60,040 nt of DNA from Pseudomonadales bacterium (GCA_019090315.1 JAHRWD010000099.1:1-60040); one strand, 5' to 3'; numbered from the stretch's first letter, positions 17,465 to 28,896 are shown. Made by a program: numbers and translations. Notes: generated from the letters alone by a model not told the origin.

Positions 17465-19609
17465 CTACCAGATAAAATTTGCATTGAAGGCGAAATTGGT
17501 GCCGGGGCCATACAATCGAGTACCAACCGGAATGCTGTTATTGGAGGCACGATTTACACCACCCAGATGTTGTTGGTAGCTCTTGTCCAGCAGGTTTTCA
17601 ATGCTCGCACCGAGACTCAGGTTTGGTACAGGGCTGTACGATGCCCTGAGGTTTACTATTCCGTAACCGGATGAGGCTGTTTCTTTATTGGTTTCTGAAA
17701 CCTTGTCCTGGCTGGCATAAACCTCTGTTTCGAGGGATGTGCTCCAGCTTTTAGTTGATCGTGTAACCGCGATCAGGCCATTCAATGGTGCAATACGATA
17801 CAGGTTGTCGCTGATATCGTCACGGGTTCCACGGGTATAACTGACGATTCCATCAAGGCTCCAGTCGGAAGAGAGGCGAACGCCCCAATCCGCATCAAGG
17901 CCGTACATTGTGGCATCGACATTGGCAAATTTCAGAGGAGCTGTCCCGCTCATCATCATACTGACAGCAATGGCAGCCGGGTCGGTACTGGGAATGCCCT
18001 GGATATAGTTGTCTATCCGGTGATAAAAGGCCCTGGGATTCAGGTATGCGCCGCCTGTGTTCCAGTTCAGTCCAAGCTCAAGTTGATTGGACGTTTCGGG
18101 TTTCAGGTTGATATCACCAGTGTAGTTGTTGCCATCCGCAAGACCGCCAGTGGATTGCAGGGGTACCCAAAGGTATCGCTCCTGATAGCTGGGCGAGCGG
18201 TTTTTACGTGCCACACCCAGGTCCAGCTCTAGCTCTTTTGTGAGTGGGTAACGTGCGCTGAAAGTTAGATCAAAATTGGTGTCGGATTGGCTGCGATCCG
18301 CGTTATTGAAGTTGCTCATCAATGTCATGATGTTGAGGTTCATCATTGCGCCGCTATGCCGAACCGTGCCGGCATCCATTTCAATACGGGTTACCCGTGC
18401 GCCGGCTCCCATGCTCCAGCCGTCACTCGGTTTTTCCTGCCACTCAGCAAACACACCTAAGCGGTTGCGTTCGGCATCATTAAAATTGTCCACCAGAAAC
18501 ATTGGGTTAGTCGGGTCGGTAATGAGGGCGTTGTGGTTTGCTGTATCGCCGTCGAGACCGAATTTGGCTTCGCTGTCTAATAATGTGGTGGTCAGAACCG
18601 CCCGGAAACCAATGCCGTCCACATCAGTGGTAGCAATCCGGTGCATCGGCATACCACTCATGAACATATTTGGAGGTGTTCGAAGCGTAACGTTGTCCAT
18701 CACGTGTTCAAGATCCTGGTAGTTCAGCTGAACGTCAAGATGCCCGAAATCATTGAAATCAGCCGTAGAATCCAGCTTGAATACACCACCGGAAGCACTG
18801 ATGATATCCATAGGCAATGCAGGCGTACCGGTTAATCCAGTGTCGCTATATTGATAATCAAGACCAATGGTTTGCCCGCCGCTGCTTTGAAAGCCGTAGC
18901 CTAAGCCATAGGTCTTGCGCTCATATTCTGAAGGGGTGATATCACCATCTGGATAGGCATAGTCATCACCCTGTTCGATACTGCCAGATGCATGAAGTCG
19001 GTGACTGCTGTTTGCCATTGATGCAAACACACTGCCCATAGCTCCGTCGCTAACAGTGTTGTAGCCTAGCGACAAATTGCCGCTTTGTAGCATCTGCCCA
19101 TCACTGCCAAAGCGGCTGCTTAACGGGGTTGCGATTATGGTGCCGCCGATGGTTTCAAGTCCGGTACTCACCGGAGCGATGCCACGAATCAGCGTGATCG
19201 ACTCGATTAATGCCGCGGGCACGTGGCTGAGGGGCGGGTCCATACTGTTGGGGCCAGCGGGTTTGATGTTCATATTATCGACGGTTACGTTGACGCGGCT
19301 GCCGAAATAGCCGCGATACTGGGCGATTCCTGTTAATGGTCCGTTCTGGTTTACGTTTGCGCCGGGAAGGGTTTTTAGTAGTTCGGCGGAATCCGTTACC
19401 GTAGGCAACTCAATCTTCACTGTACTGACAGTGAGCTTTTCCTGTGTTTGTGATTTTACATCCAGCGGTGATAGTTCCAACTGTTCTTCAGCATACAGAG
19501 AAGGTGCCGGGAGCAGCAATGAAGCAGCACCCAAAAAAATGCCGAAGGGTTTGCCTACCGCCATTTTCATGACATGACGAGTACTATTTTCCGCTGATTT
19601 ACTGCTCAT
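17465..19609 (-). CDS. TonB-dependent outer-membrane receptor
   Basis: Outer-membrane beta-barrel importer. A signal peptide runs to about residue 40, followed by a TonB-box-like region (ELSPLDVKSQ), a plug domain (TDSAELLKTLPGANVNQNG, SRVNVTVDNMNIKPAGPNSMDPP) and a barrel ending in FAFNANFIW, with the aromatic last residue of the BAM signal. Its extracellular regions hold methionine-rich runs (NMFMSGMPMH, SGAMMNLNIMTLM, SMMMSG), which suggests copper or another soft metal as cargo. The frame opens at GTG 19627; ATG 19609 has AGG 8 bases upstream and was preferred. It is read directly into the DUF3450-TonB operon. Confidence 0.9.
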   Translation of the reverse strand: MSSKSAENSTRHVMKMAVGKPFGIFLGAASLLLPAPSLYAEEQLELSPLDVKSQTQEKLTVSTVKIELPTVTDSAELLKTLPGANVNQNGPLTGIAQYRGYFGSRVNVTVDNMNIKPAGPNSMDPPLSHVPAALIESITLIRGIAPVSTGLETIGGTIIATPLSSRFGSDGQMLQSGNLSLGYNTVSDGAMGSVFASMANSSHRLHASGSIEQGDDYAYPDGDITPSEYERKTYGLGYGFQSSGGQTIGLDYQYSDTGLTGTPALPMDIISASGGVFKLDSTADFNDFGHLDVQLNYQDLEHVMDNVTLRTPPNMFMSGMPMHRIATTDVDGIGFRAVLTTTLLDSEAKFGLDGDTANHNALITDPTNPMFLVDNFNDAERNRLGVFAEWQEKPSDGWSMGAGARVTRIEMDAGTVRHSGAMMNLNIMTLMSNFNNADRSQSDTNFDLTFSARYPLTKELELDLGVARKNRSPSYQERYLWVPLQSTGGLADGNNYTGDINLKPETSNQLELGLNWNTGGAYLNPRAFYHRIDNYIQGIPSTDPAAIAVSMMMSGTAPLKFANVDATMYGLDADWGVRLSSDWSLDGIVSYTRGTRDDISDNLYRIAPLNGLIAVTRSTKSWSTSLETEVYASQDKVSETNKETASSGYGIVNLRASYSPVPNLSLGASIENLLDKSYQQHLGGVNRASNNSIPVGTRLYGPGTNFAFNANFIW

Positions 19610-19789
19610 TTCGCCAACCTGATTCACGATAGTTCATTAAGTCGCGGATGGTACTCCTCGGTTTCGAGGGTGGCTATGTGGCAAATTGTCGCAGTGTATA
19701 GCCGGCAAATATGTGATAGAAGCTGCGGCCCTGTTTGGTGCCTTCAAATCCTGATTTTAGGCTTCATATAGCTGGTTTTGGTTTTTACG

Positions 19790-19817
19790 TGGACAGCTCC
19801 GTTTAATTTTGTACAAT
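19790..19817 (+). promoter_or_regulatory. Candidate sigma-70 promoter for rsd
   Basis: TGGACA (19790-19795) and TACAAT (19812-19817), each one base from consensus, with a 16-base spacer, 87 bases before the rsd start. The gap to the receptor gene shows no clear terminator or Fur box by eye. Confidence 0.45.
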
Positions 19818-19903
19818 GGCTCACAAATATAATATTAGTCGCGACTACTTTGTCACCCATTGGTAAATTTGGGCTGTCAGTTGCTTCTGTCTGGAGTAGG
19901 TAA

Positions 19904-20356
19904 ATGGCTGTTGGAAATAATAATAAACTGATTGAGCGTTGGTTGAATGAACGGCAGGAGCTGATTCTGCTTTATGTCGCGATTGACGGGTTGCGCCAGT
20001 TTACGCCCAAGGGCACCCCCATCGGCGTAAAGGTTCAGGCCTTTTGTCAGGTGTTAATGGATTATGTCTCCGCAGGCCATTTTGAAGTGTATGACCGATT
20101 GATCTCGGAAACCAAGGGGGGCAGGGCTGGTACCGACAAAATGCTACTCGGATTTCTTTCCGGTATTCAACGAAGCACGGATATGGCGATTACCTTTAAT
20201 GAGATCTACGACAGTGATCAGCATTGTGATGAGGAACTCATGAGCTTGCCTGAAGATCTGTCCAAGCTAGGGGAGCTTTTGGCTGAGCGTTTTGATCTTG
20301 AAGATCAACTGGTGGACTCCAGAAATATGATCGCTGGTGTAAGTGAGCCCGCCTAG
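19904..20356 (+). CDS. rsd: Sigma-D regulator Rsd/AlgQ
   Basis: Small helical protein that binds sigma-70 and lowers its competition with alternative sigma factors; in Pseudomonas (AlgQ) it also affects alginate genes. The 150 residues show family landmarks: NKLIERWLNERQELILLY near the N-terminus, QVLMDYVSAGHFEVYDRL in the middle and LLAERFDLEDQLV near the end. The Shine-Dalgarno GGAGTAGG precedes ATG 19904. It is divergent from the receptor gene and followed by a terminator, so it is a one-gene unit. Confidence 0.92.
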   Translation: MAVGNNNKLIERWLNERQELILLYVAIDGLRQFTPKGTPIGVKVQAFCQVLMDYVSAGHFEVYDRLISETKGGRAGTDKMLLGFLSGIQRSTDMAITFNEIYDSDQHCDEELMSLPEDLSKLGELLAERFDLEDQLVDSRNMIAGVSEPA

Positions 20357-20392
20357 ATATTATCCTGCTGGATAAAGACTACTTATAAAAAG

Positions 20393-20414
20393 GCACCCAG
20401 TCGGGTGTTTTTTT
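20393..20414 (+). terminator. Terminator after rsd
   Basis: CACCC/GGGTG stem with a short loop and a following run of eight T, 37 bases after the rsd stop. The stem is short but GC-rich. Confidence 0.75.
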
Positions 20415-20544
20415 ATGGGTGGCATGTCGGTAATTTGTTATTTCTGGCTCGTGCCCAGAACCTCTGCTTGCCACAGATCTAACGTTTTACAGTGACCTGC
20501 TAAACTCTATTGATAATCCTATCAATTCTGGCTGGGAAACTGCT

Positions 20545-21558
20545 TTGTTCACTCTACTTCCTCGACAAAATCTAAACCCCCTGGTACCTGTTATTACACT
20601 GGTATTGGCTGCTTTTCTGGCCGGCTGCAGTTCTGGTGAGCCGCCAGTGGATGGATGGGAGGTTGCCGCACGAGGAAACTATTCGGCAGCCCTGTCGGAT
20701 GACGGTAAACATCTTGTTATCGGCTCTATTATGCATGGCGGCAGCCTGTGGAACCTTGCATCAAAGGAGCGACTATTTAACTGGAATCATGCAAAAGAGG
20801 GTTTTTCAAATCTTAGTTCGGTCGATATTTCTGCCAACGGGAAGTTTGCGGTAACCGCTGAGGGCTCCACTCTTGTGTTGTGGAGCGTTATTGACGGAGC
20901 TCCTTCCGGTTTTTGGAGTGCGCCGGGGGAGATTGTCGATTTGGCACTATCAAGCGACGGACACTATGCATTATTGGGCCTGGCGAATTACAGCGCGGTC
21001 TATTTCGATATTAAAAATGGCGGCGTGGTGCGTACCCTGTTTCACAAGGGCAGGGTGACCAGTGTCGATCTCTCCGCGGATGACAGGTATGCGCTGACGG
21101 GCTCGGAAGATAATGATGCGATCCTATGGGATATCGATACCGGAGAACAGCTGCAGGTCTACCACCATGAACGGCCGGTTCAATTGGTTGCGTTATCACC
21201 AAATGGGAACCTGGCCTTTAGCTTTGCCAAATATGATCGTGCATTGATCTGGGATGTGGCCACCGGAAAAACAAAATTTGAACTGCCGATGACCATTTCA
21301 GAAAAACAGTTTGGTGCGGAATACAGCAGTGCAAAATTTTCTACCGAGGATCGTGGACAGATACTTCTGGGAAACAATCACCGTGGTGTGGCGTTGTGGG
21401 ATTACACCAAAAAATTGCAAAAGGGCAGTTGGCATGCAGAGAACAAAGAGATAACCCAGCTAGCATCAGGTGCCGCTATTCTTGATCTTTCTTTTGATGG
21501 AAGTGCGGGTGGGTTTTTTGCGATTACATCGGATGGTATGGTTCAGCAGTTCAAATAG
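20545..21558 (+). CDS. WD40-repeat lipoprotein
   Basis: A 337-residue secreted lipoprotein. A hydrophobic signal ends in the lipobox LAGC (Cys 28), and six or seven WD40-like beta-propeller blades follow, seen in repeats such as AALSDDGKHLVIGS, ALSSDGHYALLG, DLSADDRYALTGSEDNDAILWD and ALSPNGNLAFS. The start is TTG, with GGGAA 8 bases upstream. The residue after Cys 28 is serine, so outer-membrane sorting is likely. Its partner is unknown. It converges on the FKBP gene across a shared terminator. Confidence 0.82.
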   Translation: MFTLLPRQNLNPLVPVITLVLAAFLAGCSSGEPPVDGWEVAARGNYSAALSDDGKHLVIGSIMHGGSLWNLASKERLFNWNHAKEGFSNLSSVDISANGKFAVTAEGSTLVLWSVIDGAPSGFWSAPGEIVDLALSSDGHYALLGLANYSAVYFDIKNGGVVRTLFHKGRVTSVDLSADDRYALTGSEDNDAILWDIDTGEQLQVYHHERPVQLVALSPNGNLAFSFAKYDRALIWDVATGKTKFELPMTISEKQFGAEYSSAKFSTEDRGQILLGNNHRGVALWDYTKKLQKGSWHAENKEITQLASGAAILDLSFDGSAGGFFAITSDGMVQQFK

Positions 21559-21561
21559 TGA

Positions 21562-21610
21562 CTATGGGTTAAGGCGCATGTCGCTGGCCTCAACCCATAG
21601 ATCTTTTTTA
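21562..21610. terminator. Bidirectional terminator between the WD40 and FKBP genes
   Basis: CTATGGGTT (21562-21570) pairs exactly with AACCCATAG (21592-21600), with an inner GGC/GCC pairing, followed by ATCTTTTTTA. It lies between two convergent genes. Confidence 0.85.
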
Positions 21611-21613
21611 TGC

Positions 21614-22336
21614 CTATTCGCCTGCTTGCTTCATGATCTCAAGTAGCTCTACATCAAAGATCAAGGTTGCACCCGGGCCAATATTTTCGCCCGCGCCTCT
21701 TGCGCCATATGCACTGCCGGCAGGGATAAATACCTGCCATTTATCACCGGGTTTCATCAGCTGCAGAATCTCGGTCCAGCCCGGGATCACACGATTAACC
21801 GGGAACTGAGCCGGCTGGCCTCGTGCGTATGAGCTGTCAAATTCAGTGCCATCTATCAATGTACCTCTGTAGTGAACCGACACGGTATCCGTAGCGGTTG
21901 GAGAGGTGCCCTCAGCATCACCACTTTCTATAATCAGATATTGCACGCCACTTGTTAGCTGGGTTACGCCCTCTTTTTTGGCGTTGTCTTCTAAAAATGC
22001 TTTGCCTTCGGCAATATTCTGCTCAGCAGAAACATCATCTTTAGCCGTCTGCTCAGCTTCGCGTTTTTGTTGGTACTGCTTGAATGCAGCAATCATATCC
22101 TCTTCACTTATTGCCGGTTCTACATCGCCAAAGGCATGCTGGATACCGAGGGAGAAGGCGTCAAAATCGAGGGTGTCGAAGTCCTGACTTAGGCGGCTAC
22201 CAAATTGAATACCCACCGCATAGGCTAATTTTTGGTCGTAGCTTTCAAGGGTAGGTGTAGATTCGGTTTCCTTTTCCATGCAGCCAGCAAGCAATATTGC
22301 GGTGGCAGCAACGAGAGAATATAAGTATTTTTTCAT
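21614..22336 (-). CDS. FKBP-type peptidyl-prolyl isomerase lipoprotein
   Basis: Periplasmic prolyl isomerase of the FkpA/Mip type, 240 residues. It has a lipoprotein signal with lipobox LAGC (Cys 19), an N-terminal helical dimerisation domain (YDQKLAYAVGIQFGSRLSQ), a long helix (about 85-125), then the FKBP domain (SVHYRGTLIDGTEFDSSY, VIPGWTEILQLMKPGDKW, PAGSAYGARG, LIFDVELLEI). It catalyses proline cis-trans turnover and acts as a chaperone. It is transcribed alone, divergent from hemB. Confidence 0.92.
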   Translation of the reverse strand: MKKYLYSLVAATAILLAGCMEKETESTPTLESYDQKLAYAVGIQFGSRLSQDFDTLDFDAFSLGIQHAFGDVEPAISEEDMIAAFKQYQQKREAEQTAKDDVSAEQNIAEGKAFLEDNAKKEGVTQLTSGVQYLIIESGDAEGTSPTATDTVSVHYRGTLIDGTEFDSSYARGQPAQFPVNRVIPGWTEILQLMKPGDKWQVFIPAGSAYGARGAGENIGPGATLIFDVELLEIMKQAGE

Positions 22337-22492
22337 AAAGAATTCACAGAAATTGAGATGGTTAGTGGTTAGGGATGATGTAGACTAATCCAGCGCTAAA
22401 TCGTTCAGCGGACGGTGAAGTAAACCCGATTAAATCACCACTTTCAATGCTTCGTGATCGTCAACGGTAAAAAATTGATTAGTCGATATTAA

Positions 22493-23593
<1,101 letters not shown>

Positions 23594-23686
23594 GTTAGAA
23601 ACCAGCTACTAACGCTTTTTGTTTAAACTAAAAAACGACGGTGCTATGATTTAGCGCCTAAATTCTTGAATTAATGGAGATTGCAC

Positions 23687-24013
23687 ATGGGCGATTCAAT
23701 CGTTCACGTAACTGACGATACCTTCGAAGCCGAAGTGCTCAATAGCACTACACCGGTGTTGGTAGACTACTGGGCAGAATGGTGCGGTCCGTGCCGGATG
23801 ATTGCCCCCGTGCTGGATGAACTTTCTGAAGATTTTGGTGACAAGCTAAAGATCTGTAAAATTGATATTGATGCGAATCCCGGTACACCAGGAAAGTTCG
23901 GTGTACGTGGTATACCAACACTGATGCTGTTTAAAAATGGCAATATCGAGGGTACCAAAGTGGGTGCTGCCTCGAAATCAGAACTATCTGCTTTCGTGGA
24001 AAGTAACATCTGA
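23687..24013 (+). CDS. trxA: Thioredoxin
   Basis: Cytoplasmic dithiol reductant of 108 residues. The active site is WAEWCGPCRM (Cys 33 and Cys 36), with the cis-proline loop GIPTLMLFKNG. TTG 23681 is also in frame, but GGAG (23676-23679) sits 7 bases before ATG 23687 and the family length supports this start. It lies upstream of rho in the order trxA-rho common in gammaproteobacteria. A GCCAAATA/TATTTGGC hairpin follows it. Confidence 0.97.
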   Translation: MGDSIVHVTDDTFEAEVLNSTTPVLVDYWAEWCGPCRMIAPVLDELSEDFGDKLKICKIDIDANPGTPGKFGVRGIPTLMLFKNGNIEGTKVGAASKSELSAFVESNI

Positions 24014-24322
24014 TCAATTCAGCCTGCACTGTACGTCCGCCTGCCAAATAGAATTTTATTTGGCGGTGGTCGGTTTTCAATAGCCTGGGCCCAGGAATTA
24101 TATTCTTGAGTTTGTATTTGATTTTATCTGGACTCGTTCTATATTGAATAGTATAGTAAGTTCGTTTTCGGCTATCAGCCGGACATACTCCTAGCTCGTA
24201 ACAATCTTAATTCTTTCTAAACTTCTTGCGTCGCTTTAGCCTTTGACTGAGTCTTTCTGACCTGTTTGAAGCGTTATCTGCTTGAGCACTAACCAATTTT
24301 TTCAAACTCCCCCCTTTTTTCT
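24014..24322 (+). promoter_or_regulatory. trxA-rho intergenic region and rho leader
   Basis: This is a 309-base gap without a gene. It starts with a perfect 8-bp hairpin (24043-24050 with 24057-24064) and a weak T-rich tail, perhaps the trxA terminator or an RNA stabiliser. TTGATT (24118-24123) and TATATT (24140-24145) with a 16-base spacer form a plausible sigma-70 promoter. The resulting rho leader would be about 170 bases, pyrimidine-rich at its end. In E. coli the rho leader is the site of Rho autoregulation; the same here is inference. Confidence 0.45.
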
Positions 24323-25582
24323 ATGAATTTAACTGAACTCAAAACCCAACCTATTCCTGAACTCCTTGAGATCGCGAGTGGTATGGGATTAGACAATCTC
24401 GCACGATCCCGTAAGCAAGACATCATTTTTACCATTTTGAAGCGGCATGCAAAAAGTGGTGAGGATATCCATGGTGATGGGGTGCTGGAAATATTGCAGG
24501 ATGGTTTCGGTTTTCTGCGTTCGGCGGACAGCTCATATTTAGCAGGGCCGGATGATATTTATGTTTCCCCGAGCCAGATAAGACGTTTTAACCTACGCAC
24601 CGGCGACACGATTTCGGGGAAAATTCGACCACCCAAAGAGGGTGAGCGTTATTTTGCATTGTTGAAGGTTGATCAGGTTAACTTCAGCAAACCTGACAAC
24701 TCAAAGAATAAGATTTTATTTGAAAACCTGACACCATTGTTTCCTGATGAGCGACTGACCCTCGAAGCCGGCACAGGAAGCACTGAGGATATTTCGCCAC
24801 GTATTATTGATCTGGTTTCTCCGATTGGAAAAGGTCAGCGTGGCCTGATCGTATCGCCTCCGAAAGCGGGTAAAACCCTGTTATTGCAAAACATTGCGCA
24901 CGCGATTGTCCGTAATAGTCCTGAAGTGGATATGATCGTACTGTTGATCGACGAGCGGCCTGAAGAAGTTACCGAAATGCGTCGAATGGTGCGTGGCGAA
25001 GTGGTTGCCAGTACCTTTGATGAGCCGCCGGCACGACACGTGCAGGTTGCTGAAATGGTGATTGAAAAAGCCAAACGTCTGGTTGAGCACAAGCGTGATG
25101 TGGTGATCCTGCTGGATTCCATCACACGTTTGGCGAGAGCTTACAACACGGTAATCCCCTCGTCTGGCAAAGTATTGACCGGTGGTGTGGATGCCCATGC
25201 GCTTGAACGTCCAAAGCGGTTTTTTGGTGCAGCCCGGAACATTGAAGAGGGTGGAAGCCTGACCATTATCGCAACAGCGCTAGTGGATACCGGCTCGAAA
25301 ATGGATGAAGTGATCTACGAAGAGTTCAAAGGAACCGGTAATCAGGAGGTACACCTGGATCGTAAAATAGCTGAAAAACGCGTATATCCAGCATTGAATA
25401 TTCGTCGTTCCGGAACCCGTCGTGAAGAGCTGTTGACCTCGGAAGAGGAGCTGCAACATATGTGGATTCTGCGTAAGTTGCTGCATTCAATGGATGATAC
25501 AGCGGCGATTGAGTTTCTTGTCGACAAAATGAAAGATTCAAAAACCAACGCAGAATTTTTTGCTTCGATGAGACGCAAGTAA
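24323..25582 (+). CDS. rho: Transcription termination factor Rho
   Basis: Hexameric RNA helicase that ends transcription at Rho-dependent sites. The 419 residues match the E. coli protein. Seen in order: the N-terminal helix bundle ([18 protein letters not shown]), the OSB cold-shock RNA-binding domain ([13 protein letters not shown]), Walker [11 protein letters not shown] (about 178-187), the Walker B region [15 protein letters not shown], the Q-loop [20 protein letters not shown], and the R-loop. It is followed 18 bases later by ubiD. Confidence 0.98.
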   Translation: MNLTELKTQPIPELLEIASGMGLDNLARSRKQDIIFTILKRHAKSGEDIHGDGVLEILQDGFGFLRSADSSYLAGPDDIYVSPSQIRRFNLRTGDTISGKIRPPKEGERYFALLKVDQVNFSKPDNSKNKILFENLTPLFPDERLTLEAGTGSTEDISPRIIDLVSPIGKGQRGLIVSPPKAGKTLLLQNIAHAIVRNSPEVDMIVLLIDERPEEVTEMRRMVRGEVVASTFDEPPARHVQVAEMVIEKAKRLVEHKRDVVILLDSITRLARAYNTVIPSSGKVLTGGVDAHALERPKRFFGAARNIEEGGSLTIIATALVDTGSKMDEVIYEEFKGTGNQEVHLDRKIAEKRVYPALNIRRSGTRREELLTSEEELQHMWILRKLLHSMDDTAAIEFLVDKMKDSKTNAEFFASMRRK

Positions 25583-25600
25583 TCAACCGATAGCATCTCC

Positions 25601-27082
25601 ATGAGCTACAAAGACCTACGTGACTTTATCGCTCAGCTTGAGAAAAAGGGTGAGCTGATTCGAATCACCCGTGAAGTTGATCCCTATTTAGAAATCACCG
25701 AAATATGCCATCGTACCCTTCTCAAAGAAGGGCCCGCGCTACTGTTCGAAAACCCTAAAGGCTTTGATACGCCTATACTGGCCAATCTTTTTGGTACCCC
25801 GAAGCGGGTAAGTATGGGGATGGGACAGGATGATCCGAAGCAGCTTCGGGAGATCGGTAAGCTTTTGGCATTCCTGAAAGAACCTGATCCCCCCAAAGGT
25901 CTTAAAGACGCCTGGTCAAAACTACCGATCCTTAAGCAGGTGCTCAATATGAGCCCCAAACAGCTTAAAAATGCGCCCTGTCAGCAAGTGATACGAGAGG
26001 GTGACGAGGTAGACCTTTCTACTATTCCCGTGCAAACCTGCTGGCCTGATGATGCCGGGCCATTGATCACCTGGCCACTGGTGGTAACCAAAGGTCCAAA
26101 CCAGGAGCGCCAAAACCTAGGTATTTATCGCTTACAGGTAATTGGTAAAAATAAAGTGATTATGCGTTGGTTAGCCCAGCGAGGTGGCGCGCAGGATTTT
26201 CGTGAATGGAAAATTGCCCATCCCGGTGAACGCTTTCCGATCGCGGTAGCCCTTGGGGCTGATCCGGCTACGATGCTTGCAGCCGTTACACCGATTCCAG
26301 ATACGCTTTCCGAGTACGCGTTTGCTGGTTTGCTGCGAGGTGAAAAAACCGAAGTGGTGAACTGCGGTGGCAATGATCTGCAGGTTCCCGCATCGGCTGA
26401 GTATATTTTTGAAGGCTATATTGATCCGGATGAAATGGCGGATGAAGGGCCCTTTGGAGATCATACCGGTTACTACAATGAGGTAGATCGCTTCCCGGTG
26501 TTTACCATCGAACGCATAAGCCATCGGAAAAACCCAATCTACCATAGTACTTATACCGGCCGTCCACCGGATGAACCCGCGGTACTGGGGGTGGCATTAA
26601 ATGAAGTATTTGTGCCGATTTTGCAGCGGCAATTTCCGGAAATTGTTGATTTTTATCTGCCACCTGAAGGCTGTTCATACCGTCTGGCGGTGGTCACCAT
26701 CAAAAAGAAATATCCTGGTCATGCGAAGCGCGTGATGATGGGTGTGTGGTCGTTCCTCGGACAGTTCATGTACACCAAGTTTGTGATTGTTACCGATGAT
26801 GACATAAATGCGCGGGACTGGAAGGATGTGATATGGGCCATGACGACTCGAATGGATCCGGCCAGGGACTCCGTTATCATTGAAAATACGCCTATAGACT
26901 ACCTGGATTTTGCGTCACCGGTTTCCGGATTAGGATCAAAAATTGGAATGGATGCGACCAACAAGTGGCCCGGTGAAACCCAGCGGGAATGGGGTGTACC
27001 CATCAACATGGATGAAAATGTTAAACAGCATGTAGATGAGATATGGGATGAGCTGGGTATTTTTACCGAGCCTACTTCTTAA
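25601..27082 (+). CDS. ubiD: 4-hydroxy-3-polyprenylbenzoate decarboxylase
   Basis: Prenyl-FMN-dependent decarboxylase of ubiquinone synthesis; it needs UbiX for its cofactor. The 493 residues match the family. Conserved segments: [15 protein letters not shown] at the start, [22 protein letters not shown] (prenyl-FMN site), [12 protein letters not shown] with the catalytic acidic residues, and [15 protein letters not shown] near the end. It is probably read with rho (gap 18 bases) in the common gammaproteobacterial order. Confidence 0.96.
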   Translation: MSYKDLRDFIAQLEKKGELIRITREVDPYLEITEICHRTLLKEGPALLFENPKGFDTPILANLFGTPKRVSMGMGQDDPKQLREIGKLLAFLKEPDPPKGLKDAWSKLPILKQVLNMSPKQLKNAPCQQVIREGDEVDLSTIPVQTCWPDDAGPLITWPLVVTKGPNQERQNLGIYRLQVIGKNKVIMRWLAQRGGAQDFREWKIAHPGERFPIAVALGADPATMLAAVTPIPDTLSEYAFAGLLRGEKTEVVNCGGNDLQVPASAEYIFEGYIDPDEMADEGPFGDHTGYYNEVDRFPVFTIERISHRKNPIYHSTYTGRPPDEPAVLGVALNEVFVPILQRQFPEIVDFYLPPEGCSYRLAVVTIKKKYPGHAKRVMMGVWSFLGQFMYTKFVIVTDDDINARDWKDVIWAMTTRMDPARDSVIIENTPIDYLDFASPVSGLGSKIGMDATNKWPGETQREWGVPINMDENVKQHVDEIWDELGIFTEPTS

Positions 27083-27124
27083 CTGCGACAACAATAGCCA
27101 CAATTTAGATAGAGTTAACGAGCT

Positions 27125-28099
27125 TTAGAAAACCTCATCTGGCATCAGGTTATAACGTTGCTTCAAATGATCGAACGCACCCCTGTCTTCTGCCTTTAAC
27201 ACCTCTAGTTGCTGAGTAACTGTCTCTCCCATACCCTGGTGAACCACAATTTCTACACGTCGATTCTTTGATCGATTCTCAGGGGTGTCGTTGTTCACTA
27301 ACGGTCTATTCGAAGAAAACCCACTCACCGTAAAACGGTTTTGATCCAGCCTTGTCTCCTCAAATAGATGGTGCGCGACAGTTGATGCACGGGCTGAAGA
27401 GAGGCTCCAGTTTGACTTAAAACGGGCAGTTGATATTGGTCTATCATCCGTATGCCCTTCGATGCTGATATTGCCTTTTTTACCCAGCAAAGTGGCACTA
27501 ATACGCGTGACGATCGGGATAAATGCATAGTTGAGCTCGTCAGATCCAGAGGGAAAGGAGCCCTGTTCCTTGATTCTGATAATGATGTCTCTGCCGCGTG
27601 TCTCAACCTCTATCGCACCGCCGGCAATCTGATCGGCTAATGACAGGGCAATAGACATCGCATCTTCCTGGGTTTCCCGGATTAACTCCTCAATCTGATC
27701 GGTTAATTCGGCGAGTGCCGCTTCCTTTGAAAGCTTACCTTCCGCTTCATCCTGATAATCCTCTGAGCACTCCACCGCCAGTGTATTTAATGAATCCTGC
27801 ATGGTGCTCTGCCGGACTTCATTGATTGGTGTCGGTTCAGGTTTTCCGGGGCTAAATTCCTGGGCGATGATGCTGGTACCCTTTGGGATGTCATTTGCCT
27901 TGATTTGGGCCTGTACACCAAACGCTTCCGACAAGGAGCCGGCCAGTCGTTTGAATTTGAGTGCATCCATTTCCGAAAACGACAGCAACAGCACAAAGAA
28001 GCACATCAGCAGCGACATCAAATCGGCGAAGGTCATTACCCATGCCGGTATGCCCGCTTCCGGTTCCGGGCAGCTGCACTCTTCTGAATCATCACTCAT
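27125..28099 (-). CDS. pomB: Flagellar motor stator protein PomB/MotB
   Basis: One-span stator subunit with a peptidoglycan-binding tail. The N-terminal segment PAWVMTFADLMSLLMCFFVLLLSF holds the ion-binding aspartate; the OmpA-like domain has EGHTDDRPI and NRRVEIVV. It is 324 residues, close to Vibrio PomB. It lies 38 bases after pomA. The close match of its partner to PomA suggests a sodium-driven stator. No other flagellar genes are in the window. Confidence 0.9.
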   Translation of the reverse strand: MSDDSEECSCPEPEAGIPAWVMTFADLMSLLMCFFVLLLSFSEMDALKFKRLAGSLSEAFGVQAQIKANDIPKGTSIIAQEFSPGKPEPTPINEVRQSTMQDSLNTLAVECSEDYQDEAEGKLSKEAALAELTDQIEELIRETQEDAMSIALSLADQIAGGAIEVETRGRDIIIRIKEQGSFPSGSDELNYAFIPIVTRISATLLGKKGNISIEGHTDDRPISTARFKSNWSLSSARASTVAHHLFEETRLDQNRFTVSGFSSNRPLVNNDTPENRSKNRRVEIVVHQGMGETVTQQLEVLKAEDRGAFDHLKQRYNLMPDEVF

Positions 28100-28137
28100 G
28101 AGAAGTTATCTGCGTAGTTAAACAGTAAAGTCCTTAA

Positions 28138-28896
28138 CTACTCTTCCTCTTTAGGGCGTGTTGATGCGGGTAGGTAAGTCTGTAACATGGCCTCTATCAC
28201 TTTAGGGTTTTGCCCACCCTGAATAGCCAGCAGTGCATCCAGTATGATGTTGTTGTTACGGCTTTCTTCCGCCATTCTCAGTTTCAGTTTATCGGCGATA
28301 GGCAGTGTGATCATGGTGGCGAACATCGCGCCATAGAGAGTGGTTAACAGGGCAACGGCCATTGCCGGGCCAATCGATTGAGGGTCAGACATATTGGATA
28401 GCATCTGTACAAGCCCGACCAGGGTTCCAATCATGCCCATAGCCGGTCCGACATCACCCAGCGCCATAAATATTTTACTGCCCCAGTCATGACGATCTTC
28501 ACTCTGTGTAATATCATTCGATAGAAGTTTTTTTACCGTATCCGGCTCATGGCCATCAACCAGTAACTGGATGCCGCCGTACAGAAATGTATTTTCTGTT
28601 TCTACGCCCTCCAATGCTAATAAGCCGCCTTTTCTGGCTTTATCGGCTAGTCCAACCACCTCTTCGATCAGTTCATTCGGTGCTTCAATTTTAAACTTGA
28701 AGGCCTTGCCTGCAATGCCAATAGCACCAAGAAACTGGGAAAGGCTGAACTTCATCAGGACAACAAATAGGCTTCCAACCAATACGATAAGTAGCGAGGG
28801 AACATTAAAGAACACCCCCGCCGAACCACCTAACACCATTGCAAGAACGACGATTCCGAACGAGCCAATAATGCCAATAAGTGTAGCTAGATCCAA
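28138..28896 (-). CDS. pomA: Flagellar motor stator protein PomA
   Basis: Four-span stator subunit of 252 residues. It begins MDLATLIGIIGSFGIVVLAM and carries the long stretch GDVGPAMGMIGTLVGLVQML and SIGPAMAVALLTTLYGAMFA, which fit Vibrio PomA far better than E. coli MotA (295 residues). It works with PomB to couple ion flow, probably sodium, to torque. It is divergent from xseB; no flagellar-type sigma-28 promoter could be picked out upstream. Confidence 0.92.
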   Translation of the reverse strand: MDLATLIGIIGSFGIVVLAMVLGGSAGVFFNVPSLLIVLVGSLFVVLMKFSLSQFLGAIGIAGKAFKFKIEAPNELIEEVVGLADKARKGGLLALEGVETENTFLYGGIQLLVDGHEPDTVKKLLSNDITQSEDRHDWGSKIFMALGDVGPAMGMIGTLVGLVQMLSNMSDPQSIGPAMAVALLTTLYGAMFATMITLPIADKLKLRMAEESRNNNIILDALLAIQGGQNPKVIEAMLQTYLPASTRPKEEE

